Source: Dactylorhiza incarnata (Eukaryota > Streptophyta > Magnoliopsida > Asparagales > Orchidaceae). From it: DNA of 64,000 nt. The notes under the pieces are model-generated. The model made no database searches and had not been told where the DNA came from. It worked only from the letters and a program-made list of their open reading frames with translations. A program made the translations under genes and the position numbers. Positions 31,040 through 43,206 of this stretch are shown in pieces (position 1 is the stretch's first letter; every line of letters begins with the position of its first letter). The stretch lies in assembly GCA_033032865.1 (NCBI GenBank), contig JAWHQI010000278.1, positions 620,001-684,000 on the forward strand, given 5' to 3'.

Positions 31040-34000
31040 GGTAAGGGTTGAAATGCAATGTTTATGCTATGTTATGTAAGGTTATGCAGTTTAATGCTAT
31101 GTTCATACAAGTGCAACTCACATACTTTGACTCTATGCGCACAGACCTTTAGTTCCCCCTTTTTGGAGCTAGCAAAACTCCTAGGATACTTCCGTAGTGG
31201 AAAACAGAAGCGGTGGGTTGGGCCTCGCCCACCTCTAGGTTGGTATTTGCACTGCCTAAACTAGTCCTATCGTACGTCTCAACGCTAAGAACACAACAGC
31301 AGAGCTCATGCGTACTCTTACTGGCTAGTCTACCAGACTTTTCTTGGTAAAGTGTTAACCACACTTACCGAGCCAAAGTATCGACGTTGGTGCGATGACC
31401 GTCAATACTGATGACCCACCACCTTTATGCATATGCAATATGTTACAATATATCTCCGAGCCCTAAGCTCCCAGGGCTAACCTACCCATCACCATAACCT
31501 TCCGAGCCACCAGCTCACCGGACCAACTCGTCCGTACCAATAAACACTACTAAGTCACAAGCTCACCGAACTAACTAGTCTGCTGTTACAACCACCAAGC
31601 CTACAGCTCGTAAAACCAAACCAACTAACCTCCCGTAACCACGGGGTGTGGGTGTCGGCATTACTAAGTTAATCATGTACAACATCTTACTCCTACAATT
31701 TAGGGTTAATCTTGGACTTCCCGAGGTCAACCCTATGAGGGGCTCGCAACGGTACTAGGAGCTATGATAGGATGATATCCCAAAGCTCCATTTCTCAAGA
31801 CACTTAGTGTTATTGGTATCTACCCATAAGAATACCCCTCCTAACATTTCACTTGAATTATCCCCCTAAGTGTTTTCTGACTCCCCACGAGAAAGATGAT
31901 CTTTCGTTAATCCCGAGCACAACTTTACCCCTAACTCACCAAGCACACTCTCATCACATAAACTCCTTTTGGTGACCTCCAATCTCATCAAATAGGCTAG
32001 GTACACCACTACCTTCCATTCCCACCTAATGATCCACATGTTACTTAAATTTTACAGTTTTACTATACGCAGACCAAATGAGTTAAATGAGTTGCATGAG
32101 AGGAGGTACTCCAAATATTCATCCAAATGACTCAAATTATTACTGGGACTCTATCATGATGTTATAAGACTAAATCCAGAGGATCATATTTTCCTTAATT
32201 ATTTGGCATTTATTATAATTTCTCCAACATTGGCCAAGTATGAAATTGAACATGAAGTGTAAGATCTTCTTATGATATGACCCCAATAAAATTATGGAAA
32301 ACCTATGATGTCAAAATAACAGTAAATACATAATATTACAATTTTACAGTAAGGGTTTGGCCTCTAATTATAATATTGAATAATAATCCAAAATTGGAAA
32401 TTAAAGAAGGAACCACCAAAAATACTTGTCCAAAAATTATGGCGAAATTTCCAGACCTCTATAATGATCAGAAAAGTTTAATGACAGAGGTTCATGATTT
32501 ATAAAAACCATCAAGTTACATAAATAAATATTTCAAGTAAATCCAAAATAGGAGACATTGTGAAGTAACCTACTGGTAAACAATTCCAATAATTATACAA
32601 AAATTCACAGAGCTTTCTAATGCCCTAAAATATCCTATCCCCAAGTTTCACATTTTTTCAAAGATTATTTGGCCCTCATTTATTTATCATAATCTTAAGG
32701 CAAAATAGTTGACTTGTGAATGAAATACTAATTAGATGAATTCAAAAATTACAATAAATTACCAGAGGTTTATACCATGAGTATATGAGCACTACCAAAC
32801 TTTCATCAGTATCCAAGATAAATTGTGAATGTAAATTCTTCTTATAAGAAAGTGCCCTAAAAAGGTTATAACATAATTCAGAGGGAACATGTGATCCTAA
32901 AATCCTCATAAAATTACCTAGGGTTTGAACTAGGGTTCTAGGGCATATCCACCCCAACTCACCCCAAATCACTCATGGGGGTGTTTTATGTGATTCTAAA
33001 CCAGTGGCCAAAGTTTCACATCATCTTGAGGAGATTTGACCACCTAACCCCAACAAGTACACCTTTGACCTAAATTGGCCTAATCTGACCAAACTTGGGC
33101 TGATTAATTACCCAACCAAATAAATCCCAAATTGGATGAAATACCCACCAAAATTTGGAGCGGATTGGATGCATTAGACCCTATAATTAATTAATATGTG
33201 AATTATTACATTTTTACAAAAACCTTCGAAAAATATTCTCCAAAAATTCTCATTTTTGGATATGATTAGGGGGTAGATATAATTAGACGATGCTCCAAAT
33301 TTCAAATCATTATTATTCCAGTCAAAAGTTATTCAAGAAATTGTGGCTGTCCTACCCTAGGGACCAGTCCCACCAAAATGGCCCAAAAGGGAGCTACATT
33401 GCTCCTTTTGGGCTGAAACAAATTTTAAATTAAAGTACACACCAAAGGATACAACTTTAGTGTTGGCCACTTTTTCATCAGAGGGTAGTAAGTATTTTTA
33501 ATAATTAAATTAGGGTACTGCATGAAATGTGACATAAAATCATACATTATATTAATTCATTCATCCAGGCCTGCTAATAGAAGATCACGACAGATCAGAC
33601 GACCCTCCTTCATCATCCCCGATCGCTGGACGACTCACAGCAACCCATCCTGGGTGCTTTTGTGGGCTTATTTCCAGGCCACCCTCACCTCTCCTCGGCC
33701 GGCAAGTGCCACCACCACCTTCGTTGAGGTGGTGGCATGAGATAGGGGGTCCTTTTCTGGCCAGTGGTGGCCAGAGTGGGGGTTTCGGGGAGGGGAAAGG
33801 GGCTCGAAAATGAGCCCCTTGGGATTTTTGATTCGAGCCCGACTTTGCTCGAATCAAGCCCCAACTTGATGGAGATCTAGCACTAAGGGAGGGGAAGCGG
33901 ATCGGACCTGTGTGCTGGCCTGAGGTCGTGGATTCCGACGGGTTGCCATGGCCGAAGCTCGAGCTTTTGGTGCCATGCATCCTCTGGTTTTTAGTGCATG

Positions 34001-34073
34001 ATTCCTCTTGGAATTTTGGGGGTTTTCTTCCTCTCACTCCTTTGAAGGTGTTAAAGAGGCCAATTGAGGCAAT

Positions 34074-34099
34074 GGGGGGGGGGGGGGGGGGGGGGGGGG
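34074..34099. repeat. G26 homopolymer
   Basis: Twenty-six G in the 5' LTR of Tekay 1; the aligned place in the 3' LTR (near 16743) reads only GAGGGGAGG. Confidence 0.9.
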
Positions 34100-34864
34100 A
34101 GGTTTCCCGAATTTCCATTAATGTCCATTAGTGAGGATTTCAGTTTCACTTGTGGAAGATGAGTAGGGACTCAATCAGGCCGGGAGAGGGCTGGAAACTC
34201 CTCCTCTCCCCAAGGGGAGATGAATGAGGCCATTGATGGAGGAGATTGGAGGTTTCTTCTCCCTCCCCATTAACTCCCCCTTTTCTCTCTGACCCCAATG
34301 GGTGGCTAGTCACCCATTGGCCTCCCTTAAGGGTTAGGAAGGTCTAGGTAGGGTCAATTTGGCAAGGTGAAGTTCAATTGACCCTTAATAGGCCACTTTT
34401 TACCAAAATAGGGCTAGGATTAACTTTGGTCAAATTGGCCAAATTGGAGGCCCCATGATGAGGAATTTTGGTCCATTGGGTTCCTAGTATCCTTATAATG
34501 GTAGGGGAAAGGTCAATTTGGCATGGTGGAGGTCAATTGACCCTAATTGGGCTACTTTGACCAAATTAGGGTTAGGGTTGACTTTAGTCAATTTGGCCTC
34601 TTTGGTTGACCCTAATGGGTTTCGGGTGCTCTAAGGGGACCCCTAATGGATTAGGTATGTTATGGTGGGGTAAAAGGATCAAGGTGAGGCCCTAAAGCCC
34701 AACCATAGGCTTGTTAACTAGAAATTGTTATTTGCAGACCACTATGATTTTCCTCCTTCTTGCCTATGTTCACATGGTCTTAAGTGTTTCCTATGGTTTT
34801 GTCATGACCTAGTCATGACAAAACCAACTTAGAGGTCTAGTGGTTTTGGGGATGTTATAGAACT

Positions 34865-35906
34865 CACGAGGGAAATCTCCGTTATGACCCACCTGGTCGC
34901 GCCGTCCTTGTGTTAGTAGGCAGGGCTAGGGGTGCCTTCCCTTGAGAAGGCGGCATGCAAAGAATCCCTCCAGCAGATGTCATTACATTATAATATCATG
35001 GAGGAACATGTGAGGGTAGATGTGAGTTAGGCACGATAACCTAAATATTACTCATAGAAGGGCAACCGAGAGGAGATAGTAGCAGATTACTTACCGAGGT
35101 CACGACTGACGTAAATGGCGTGCCAAGAGAGGGGTTAGGATTCTTCTGAGAGGATCAGCTCGCCACAACGAACAAAAATAATGAGGAAGAGACGACAACA
35201 AGGTTTCGCTTAGAGCGAGACTCCTTACAAATTTTAAGCGGGATCCGACCCGCCACATGTGACTACGATAAGGAAGGCCTCGCCATAGGCTCTCCAAATG
35301 GCATGGTTATGTTCATCTTGGCGAGAGCAGCTCCGCTAAAAGAACGAGTCTAAGTCGTCTCTCCGGGAGCAATAATTGCATGAAATCGACAATTCATCAT
35401 ACAACCCCAAGTTGTGATCGCCGGCCAAGAAGAAGCGAGTCTACATGATGAGTTGAGCTCATTATAAGTTTGAGCTCCAGGGTTGCTGAGCGGGGTCTCC
35501 ACCGAGTCCCTACCCAAAGGGGTAAAAATGTGATAATAGTCGGTGGTAATGTCACAATAGGACCGCAAATCGATTAGATCCAAGCCCTAAAAGCAAGGGC
35601 AAGGTCAGAAAAGATGACAAAGAGTGCACATGGGAAAAGCACAAGCATATCCTGAATTACATTGCGAACCTGCTCTGAAATATGGGGCTCAACTCCCTCC
35701 ATCTAGGGCCTACCCTCATCCAGAACCTTCTCCTTGTTGGCATGGTATAGGTTCTCCTTCTCTTTATGTCCTTCTTTTCCCCTTTTTCGTGACGCCCTCC
35801 AAGACAGGGGCGCCTTTTGAGGGTGCCAAGGAGATGAGTGGAGTTCACAGTCACTTCAGCCGAGGCGATGCCCATCTCACCAGCAAGCAGTCAAGAACAT
35901 ATCAAT
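34865..35906 (-). pseudogene. Possible Tat antisense ORF, N-terminal part, and flank
   Basis: GC-richer sequence between the Tekay TSD (34860-34864) and the next LTR. Minus-strand ORFs at 35100-35297 and 35350-35583 are short and overlap in frame only partly; I can match none of their motifs to a family. Position and orientation agree with the N-terminal part of the Tat antisense ORF whose other pieces lie at 12035-12801 and 5200-5675. 35584-35906 shows no coding frame. Treat as decayed Tat sequence; the gene identity is a guess. Confidence 0.25.
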
Positions 35907-36129
35907 TATAGCATCCCAATTTGAACTAGACCCCTTGAGTGACATGTGTCACTTTAAGTTGGCTTGGATAAGGTAGTAGTTCTAAGACCCTAAGGTTACC
36001 ATGTATGAGTCATGATCAACATGAGTGGGTGTAACACCCCACTTTCTAATAGTAAAGAATCAAAGTGAAAACTGGTAGCAGAACGCTAATGCCTTATGGT
36101 AGTTGTTACCGCCAACGATAACATTGTTG

Positions 36130-36540
36130 ACTAGAAGAGTTAGCCCGTCGACGAGAAATGTTAGCTTCTCAATGATAGCGTGTCGGCTAGAAGAGATATA
36201 ACACCACGCGGTATGTGTTACATCTGGCAGTATCTTTGTCGACTAGAAGTGATGGTCTGTCGACGAGAAGAACTATCATGTCAACTAGAAGAGAGATAAC
36301 GCCACACGGTATGTGTTACCGTTGGCAGTATATTTATCGACTAGAAGAGATGGTCTATCGACGAGAAGAACTATCATGTCGACTAAAAGGGAGATACCAC
36401 AATCTAGTATGTGTACCGCTGGTGGTAGCTTTGTCAACTAGAAGTGTTGGTTTGTTGACGAGAAGAACTAGTTGTCGATGAAAAGACCTAGCTTGTCGAC
36501 ACGAGAGATACCACGATGCAGTAACAATTACCTCCCCGCG
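36130..36540 (+). repeat. 98-bp tandem repeat with GTCGAC palindromes
   Basis: GTATGTGT anchors at 36211, 36309 and 36407 (spacing 98); GACTAGAAG at 36241 and 36339. Each unit has two subrepeats TCGACTAGAAG and TCGACGAGAAG about 30 bases apart. Confidence 0.9.
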
Positions 36541-38322
36541 GTAGCTAACGCACAAAAAGAGCATAGTAAGGATCCCCTTAATGGAAGTACCTTAGGCATG
36601 TTGCAAGGGTTGTGAGGTGACACTTGGCGTCTAGGAGGACACATGGCACTTGGTTTGTCCTTCCAAAGCACGGGAAATGCTTTTCCATTAACTCCCAGTC
36701 GAGCCCTTAATGGCTTTCTCCCCATTTCATCTCTTCCCTCCCTCATTTGAACCTATGACACCCCTCCTCACCTCTCAAGCAGTCAAGCCAGCAGTGTTCC
36801 TGAAGAAACTGAGCTTAGGAGATGCTTTTGGAATAAGGTCGTCGGAGACAACCACCACCATGCCACCTAGAAGACATACCCGATCCATGGCCTCCAATCA
36901 GGTGACTTCCTCCCCTCTCCCTTGGTGCTAGATCTTTAGATCAAAATACAAAATAAATCGAGCTCAAGTGAGCTTGATCTCATGGAGAGCCATGAAGAAA
37001 TGACTGAATTTCTCACCGGAAAATGCTATTCCGACCATCCGCAGCCGTCGGACCACTACCCATCGACGGCTCCCGTTAAGAGGAAGGAGATGGAGGTGTT
37101 GGCCGGCCATGGAGGGGCTTAACTCGCTATAGAAAATCCTTCCTGTATCCTCCAGGTTGGGCTCATCACAACCCTTGGCTGGAGGAAGAAGATGAGCAGT
37201 TGCCCTCAGATCTGCTTCAAGATCTGTACAGATCTGCTACTTGTAGACCAAATCAAATCTATTACATTTAACCAGCCAGGTTCAAGCAGATTTTTACGCA
37301 TGATACACTCAGATCTAAACCTTGGGCTTAACATAAAAGTTGTAGCCCTTGGAAAAACCTTTCCATAATGGGGTGGCACAAAATCTGAGCTAGAGTGTAG
37401 CTCCCTAAAATCCATTTTTACTAAACTGTGACACAAACCTTAGTATCCTCATATTTTGTGCAGTTCTCTAAGAACATTGATTTGATGCTTATGAAATTTG
37501 ATACATACATGCTTGATGACATTATGGACACCTCTACCAAATTTCAGAATTTTTGGGAATGAATCCCCTATATTTTTGTGAATAAGTTCATTTTAAAAAA
37601 TGTCATAAATAATGATTCTGATGTCCAATGGGGCTCAAATTTTGGTGGCATGCATGTAATGTTATGTATGTATACTGGCAAACATTTTAGTGGATTTGGA
37701 GTTGATTTGATCACCTAATTCATTATATGAATGTTGCCACTTCATGAGATTAAATGATGATGGATATGGTAAGGAAAATTTTGTGAATTATGTAACCCTA
37801 TTAATATTGCTCTAAATGATCTTGAAATTGGAGGGTAGCTACATATGAACCTGAGGATTGGCTCCAAAAAATTTATAGAATTTTTGGAGCAAGTTTTTCT
37901 AAAGTTTCCACAATTATTTTAAAATCCTTAAAAGTGTTGAGGGATAGACTATATGCTATTATGGAGGTGGTCTTGTGGGTCAGCTCAGCTGGTATCTTGG
38001 CGACGTTTTCCCAATGACCCTTCCCTTAGCTATTAAGACTCTGCGGGTTTGCGTTGAGCATTAGTACGTGATTCTCTGCTAAACATGAGCGTCGATCTGT
38101 ACGTAAGGCCTACGTCTGGTAGTGTGCATACCCACCTAGTAGTGGAGAAGCTTGTTTCACTGTCTTTGTTTGTCCACGACGAGAGGTTCCTGAGTGGTTA
38201 GCTACCCTCGAAAAGTGAGAACTAAAGGTTTATGTCGACATATAATTGAATAGTGGTTGTGTGAGTAAATTATGGGTGAGTCATCATACATTCATACATT
38301 GCATCAGATCGCATAAAGACCC

Positions 38323-38426
38323 TCATCATATAAATTTGTATTGACACTTTTATATGATAAGTTACCTATGTTTCTTACACAAGACCCTTAACTTATAAAT
38401 TTGTAATGACATTTTTATAAGTTAAG
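38323..38426 (+). promoter_or_regulatory. Twin conserved stem-loops, solo Tekay-like LTR
   Basis: ATCATATAAA (ending 38334) with TTTATATGAT (38349-38358); CTTAACTTATAAA (38387-38399) with its exact inverse (38414-38426). Confidence 0.8.
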
Positions 38427-39029
38427 TTCAATTTTGTTTATTATTACTTTGCGGGCTTATATAATAACTGCTATATTATGAACACTGACATGTCACATGC
38501 TTGAATTATTGATTATATTGTAGCCTTCTTATTCCCTCCTTCCTTCTGTGCCTAAGAGTCGTTGGGGGAGAAGATGTGAATCCATTTAGTCTTTTTTACT
38601 AACGATTGTCATACCATTCATTTTAGGAGCACGCCCAGCAGGAGCGGAAATAGCACACTGCGCAGGAGGACAATAAAGCCTGGGATACATGGCCTAAAGA
38701 TACGATGCAATATTTACCGACACTTCCTTTTATTGCCGATGTGAGAGATTTTTGATGTAGTTTTCATTTCACTTTGTACTCAGTCATATTCAGGAACTCT
38801 TGTCGATTCCTGTTTGGCTTATATATTTTGTGAACTTAAATATTATTATGAATCATGGATTTCTGCTTTAATTAATTGATGGGTTGCCATGTGGTATTTG
38901 TAAATAGCTGGCAGGATAGACGTCTTGTGGTGGATGCTTGCCCGAGTGTTGGCACTACCACAAGTCAACTATTATGGGCATAAGACTCCCATCGGACGTG
39001 TCCAATTCCCGGAAGGGCGGAGTCTTACA

Positions 39030-39414
39030 TCTATGGGGGGACCCCTCCCCCTATTTATAAGAAGCAGAGACCAAACGTTTCGTCATCTCATGGGAACAAC
39101 TCAATGGTTGCAACTCACCGAATAGGGATTGGATAATTCTTTCTTAGCTTTAAAAAAAACTCACAGAGAGCGGGGATAGTGTATAACACATATCATCTGA
39201 GGGTAGGCCCAACCTAGTTATAGACATATGAAAACAAGAAGTTGACCGTTGAATAAGGTAAACATTGCCAAGGATGAGTAAGAACCAATCAAGGGAAGGC
39301 CTTTTGAATTGTCTGTGGAGAGGCTTCTCTTGAGCTTTCTCATAGGCGAGGCCAATCTTAACCACGCCCATAGGCGAGAGCCCACTCGAGGTCACCCATA
39401 GGCAAGGACCTTAA
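39030..39414 (+). other. Tat-derived spacer, no gene
   Basis: Starts with a C-rich stretch and CTATTTATAAG, a possible TATA box, and ends with three short repeats containing CATAGGCGAG (39339-39405). No coding frame. The 5 bp before 39415 (CTTAA) are the TSD of Tekay element 2. Confidence 0.5.
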
Positions 39415-40130
39415 TGTAAGATCCCTCTCCCGCACCTGGAGATCTTTCGGATCTTATGCCCAGAACCGTCGTCTTACGGTGACACTAACAAATGAGTTAG
39501 CTGCCTCCGCAAGACGTCGATCCTGCCGGCAAGAACGATCAACAGACCAACAAGAGATAAGAAGAAGAATATGTAAAACATAATCCAACTCCACAATCAC
39601 ATATATATACATCATAGTATGACAAGTCCACCAATGAGTACAATAAGTAAATGAGAGAAAAAGGCTTATGCCCGGTACATGTCCAAAATAAGGAAACAAC
39701 TCTCTCACTCTACATCTTTGCGGAAGCTATCAAACTCTTGTCATCACGTGTCTGTAGCAGCTGCTGCAACAACGGGTAGTGGCTGTATTGCTTCATCTCG
39801 TCCTCCTGACCTGTCTCCTGTATGGGTCCTGCTGCTCCAGCATAACCCTCCTAAAATGATGTGGTCCACTGACCATTAGTCGAAAGACTAAGCCAAATTC
39901 CTCATCCCCTCCCCCGGTGACTCCTAGGCATCGGGCGGGACGAAGAAGCGGAGGACAACACAGGGTAATATACAAGCAGGTGACAAGTGGCAAGACTAGC
40001 AATGTATATGTACTAAACAAATAATGAAACTGATTCTACGCTAGCACAAGTATGTTATATCAGCATTAAATAAAAGAAATAAAAAGAAAGGAGCAGCATA
40101 GTCATAAAGAAGAGAAGCTACAAAAATAAC

Positions 40131-40228
40131 CTTAACTTATAAGAATAGCCATACAAACTTATAAGCTAAGGGATCCAGCACTACACTAAACCCATCGTAT
40201 AAAAGAGCTCATACTAATTTATACGATG
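40131..40228 (-). promoter_or_regulatory. Twin conserved stem-loops, Tekay 2 3' LTR
   Basis: CTTAACTTATAAG (40131-40143) with CTTATAAGCTAAG (40158-40170, one mismatch); CATCGTATAAA (40193-40203) with its exact inverse (40218-40228). Confidence 0.8.
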
Positions 40229-40661
40229 AGGTCTTGTTATGAATGATGTATGCTATGTTATGCAATGCAATGATGCAACACACGCACTCGATTCTGTATG
40301 CACAAACCTTTTGTTAGTTCCCTCTATTCGAGTGTGTCAACTCAGGTACCCGGTTGAGGAAAACAGGGTAGTGGATCAGGCTTGTCCATTTCTAGACTTA
40401 TGTCACACATCTCCTAGCTTAGACCTTAAGTACACCCCTAAGAACACACAAGGTATCCGCGTATTATCCGGTACGCACCGCCTCTATCCCTCTTTTCGAG
40501 TCTCCGCTCAGGTATACCCCATTGAGGCAAATAGGGGCAGTGGATCAGGTCCTCCACTCCTAGGCCAGTATGATACCTCCCAGCCTACACCTTACGTACG
40601 CCCCTAAGAACACACAGGGTATCCGCGTACTACTTGATACAACAATGCCTCTAAGTGAAAC

Positions 40662-41005
40662 ACCGAGCCTACCACTCGCAGGACTAACCCGTCCTTCTAA
40701 TATATCGAGCCTATCGCTCGCGGGACTTAACCCATTCTTCTATTATACCGAGCCTACAAGTCGCAAGACTTAAACCGTCCTTCTACTATACCGAGCCTAC
40801 CACTCACATGACTTAACCCGTCCTTCTACTATACCGAGCCTACCGCTCGCATGACTTAACTCATCCTTCTACTATACTGAACCTACCGCTCGCAGGACTT
40901 AACCCGTCCTTCTACAATACCGAGCCTACCGCTCGCAGGACTAAACCCGTCCTTCTACTATAACGAGCCAACCACTCGCAGGACATAACCCATCCTTACT
41001 TGAGC
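40662..41005 (-). repeat. 43-bp tandem repeat with CGAGC/GCTCG hairpin, 8 copies
   Basis: Units on the + strand read ACCGAGCCTACCGCTCGC then AGGACTTAACCCGTCC and TTCTACTAT; spacing is 43 bp throughout. Confidence 0.93.
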
Positions 41006-41759
41006 AATACTAATCCATCCCAAATTTGGGACGGGGGTTATCCTATCAAGTTCTCCTATTTAAACTACTATTATCTATCATTTAGTTATACTTAGAAGTT
41101 TAGGGTGAATCCCGGACTTCCCGAGGGTTACGCGGTGAAGGGCTCACAACGGTACTAGGGGATGCGATGGTGGCTGAAGCCTAAATCCCCCTTTATAGGA
41201 TATTAACTCTTCTTCGTGGCTACCCATTCTTATATGCCCACTTAATCTCTAGTTATAATATGAATCCTAGGGTGGATTACATTAGGCCGGATAGTCGAGC
41301 GTCGATGTTCAATTGAACATTGAACCCTACCTATCTTAGTGTCTGAAATTTTTTGAGAGTCGTCACTCAGTACCTACTTATGCTACAATTTCATACATCA
41401 AGCACACCATTCATGCTGGTAGTTGAATCCTGCTACCATTTCATTGTAAATTCCTCGATTGATGGTTTAATTAAACGCACCCCAACCCCTTTCTTCCAAT
41501 GTATGTCACTAAGGGTTAATCCTTTAATTGATCTATACCATTCATAATAATCAAGGGGTTAATTGTTCTACGTTTTATGGTTAGGAGTGGTCTAAATCGC
41601 TTAAATCAGTTTTTACTATTCACAGACCGGGTTGCCTTAAGTGAAACCACATGCCCTACATGGTTGATTATATGATTACCAACTAAGTATGAAATCATTT
41701 TAAACCAATGGTTCATGTTAATGTCACAGATCTATGTACAAAATTTCTACGATATTCCA

Positions 41760-42540
41760 GCAATAATAAATCATTAACTAATTTCTTAAGTCACGAGTCC
41801 CAATACTACTTCGTGAAGGAAGTATGAAATTTACTCAGTGAATAATTCTAATAAAATTTCCATGACTTCATACTGATATAAAAAGACCTTTTTACAAAAT
41901 TTCATAATATTTCAGCATCAAAAAATCAGGGAATCAATTTCACAAGCTATAGGTTCAAATTCTACTTTGTGAAGGAAGTAAGTCATTTACTCAATGATTA
42001 TTTCTAACAAAATTTTCAGAGCTTCCTACTGATATGGAAAGACTATATACAAAATTTTATAATAATCCAGCAAGTATATTTCATGTTATGAATTTCTCAA
42101 GTTATGAACTCAATTTGTACTTTGTGAAGGAAGCATGTCACATACTCAATGATTAATTATATCAACATTTTTAGAGCTTCCTGCTGGTATGAGAAGTCTA
42201 AATACAAAATTCTATAACAATCCAACAAGTATATTTCATGTTATGAATTTCCCAAGTTATAAACTCAAATTGTACTTTGTGAAGGAAGCATGTCATATAC
42301 TCAATGATTAATTCTAGCAAAATTCCCAGAGCTTCTTACTGGTATGAAAAATCTATATAAAAATTTCTATAACAATCCAGCAAGTATATTTCATGGTAGG
42401 AATTTCTTTAGTTATAAACTAAAATGGTACTTTGTGAAGGAAGCATGTCATTTACTCAATGATTAATTCAAACAAAATTTTGAGAGCTTCCTACTGGTAT
42501 GAAAATTCAATGTACAAGTTTTCACAACATTTCAGTAAGC
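41760..42540 (-). repeat. 155-bp tandem repeat, 5 copies
   Basis: The anchor GAAGGAAG after TACTTTGT lies at 41815, 41971, 42126, 42281 and 42436 (spacing 156, 155, 155, 155). Confidence 0.92.
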
Positions 42541-43187
42541 TTTGACCCTGTAATTACTGGTGTAATTCCAATGCTACATGGTTGTGCTATACGCAAACCA
42601 AATTTCATTACACTTGTATGTGGAATAACTTAACATGCAGGGGTCCAAATGGCCTACAACTTTACATGACCAACCTCCCAAAGGAGATTTGGAGTGATTT
42701 GAGCCCAAATCACCTATAATATACACCATATGTGATTTATTAACTTTCTACAGAAAGTTTAGAAAAATGTGCCCCAAAAATTCTGATTTTTAGGCTCATA
42801 GTAGATCTAGGGTACATAATGGTGTAAATTTTAGCCTTATATCATTTACTATATAAAAGTTATTCACATTTTAAGGTATGTCCTTCACTAGGACCAACCT
42901 TACTAAATCTGCCGTACAGAGAGTTGTAGGACTCCAAATGGTTTGATACTACTTTCTACTGATTGTAAACACAAAGACCTACAATCGTTGTCTCTGTCGA
43001 TTTTTCATTTTAGGGCCTCTAAGGGCCTCAAAATTTGTGTACAAAATGTCTATTTCACTAGGGCAAAGACAACAATTAGTGTGACAAAAATGAAGGTTTG
43101 CTATGGTTCATTAAAGTATGGCTATACTCATATGCAAGAATCCAATTAAGCCAAAAATTTTACCAGTGACTAATATACACATAACCG

Positions 43188-43206
43188 CCCCCCCCCCCCC
43201 CCCCCC
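43188..43206. repeat. C19 homopolymer
   Basis: The aligned place in the other LTR (near 52276) reads CCGACCCCTCCTCCC. Confidence 0.9.

Larger units (their letters stand above)
12802..34859 (-). mobile_element. Tekay-type chromovirus (Ty3/gypsy), full length, nested
   Basis: A 22,058-bp unit on the minus strand, flanked by GAACT at 12797-12801 and 34860-34864. The 5' LTR is 30261-34859 and the 3' LTR 12802-17707. Between them, in element order: initiator-Met tRNA primer-binding site (30246-30257), gag (30080-29232 and 27594-27320), protease (27247-26885), reverse transcriptase (26880-26128, then 20082), RNase H (to 19278), integrase and a chromodomain-like tail (to 17849). The order protease-RT-RNase H-integrase defines Ty3/gypsy, and the C-terminal chromodomain together with the very long LTRs suggests the Tekay/Del lineage. 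Two younger Copia insertions lie inside (20088-26122, 27600-29226). Every domain has stops or frameshifts, so the element is dead. Confidence 0.95.
30261..34859 (-). mobile_element. 5' LTR of Tekay element 1
   Basis: 4599 bp; on the minus strand it begins TATAACATCCCC (G to A in the terminal TG) and ends GGGGTCTTACA. It contains stem-loops (30942-31039), a TTAGTC hairpin (30681-30696), a GC-rich block (33580-34120) and a G26 run (34074-34099) absent from the partner LTR. The 177-codon minus ORF at 33585-34118 is open here and in part in the partner, but has no recognisable domain. Confidence 0.93.
35907..39029 (+). mobile_element. Solo Tekay-like LTR
   Basis: Begins TATAGCATCCCAATTTGAAC followed by TAGACCCCT, matching the start of the Tekay LTRs (TGTAACATCCC...CTAGACCCC), and ends GGCGGAGTCTTACA. 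The flanking 5-mers TCAAT (35902-35906) and TCTAT (39030-39034) agree at four of five positions, so the TSD is only probable. 3123 bp, shorter than the other Tekay LTRs. It carries a 98-bp palindrome array (36130-36540), the pyrimidine box (36900-36939) and the twin stem-loops (38323-38426). Confidence 0.75.

Noticed and set aside
36030..39029. LTR start at TGTAACACCCCAC (36030)
   Set aside because: No matching TSD, and the Tekay LTR start pattern fits 35907 better, with a four-of-five TSD match; the 36030 motif is internal.
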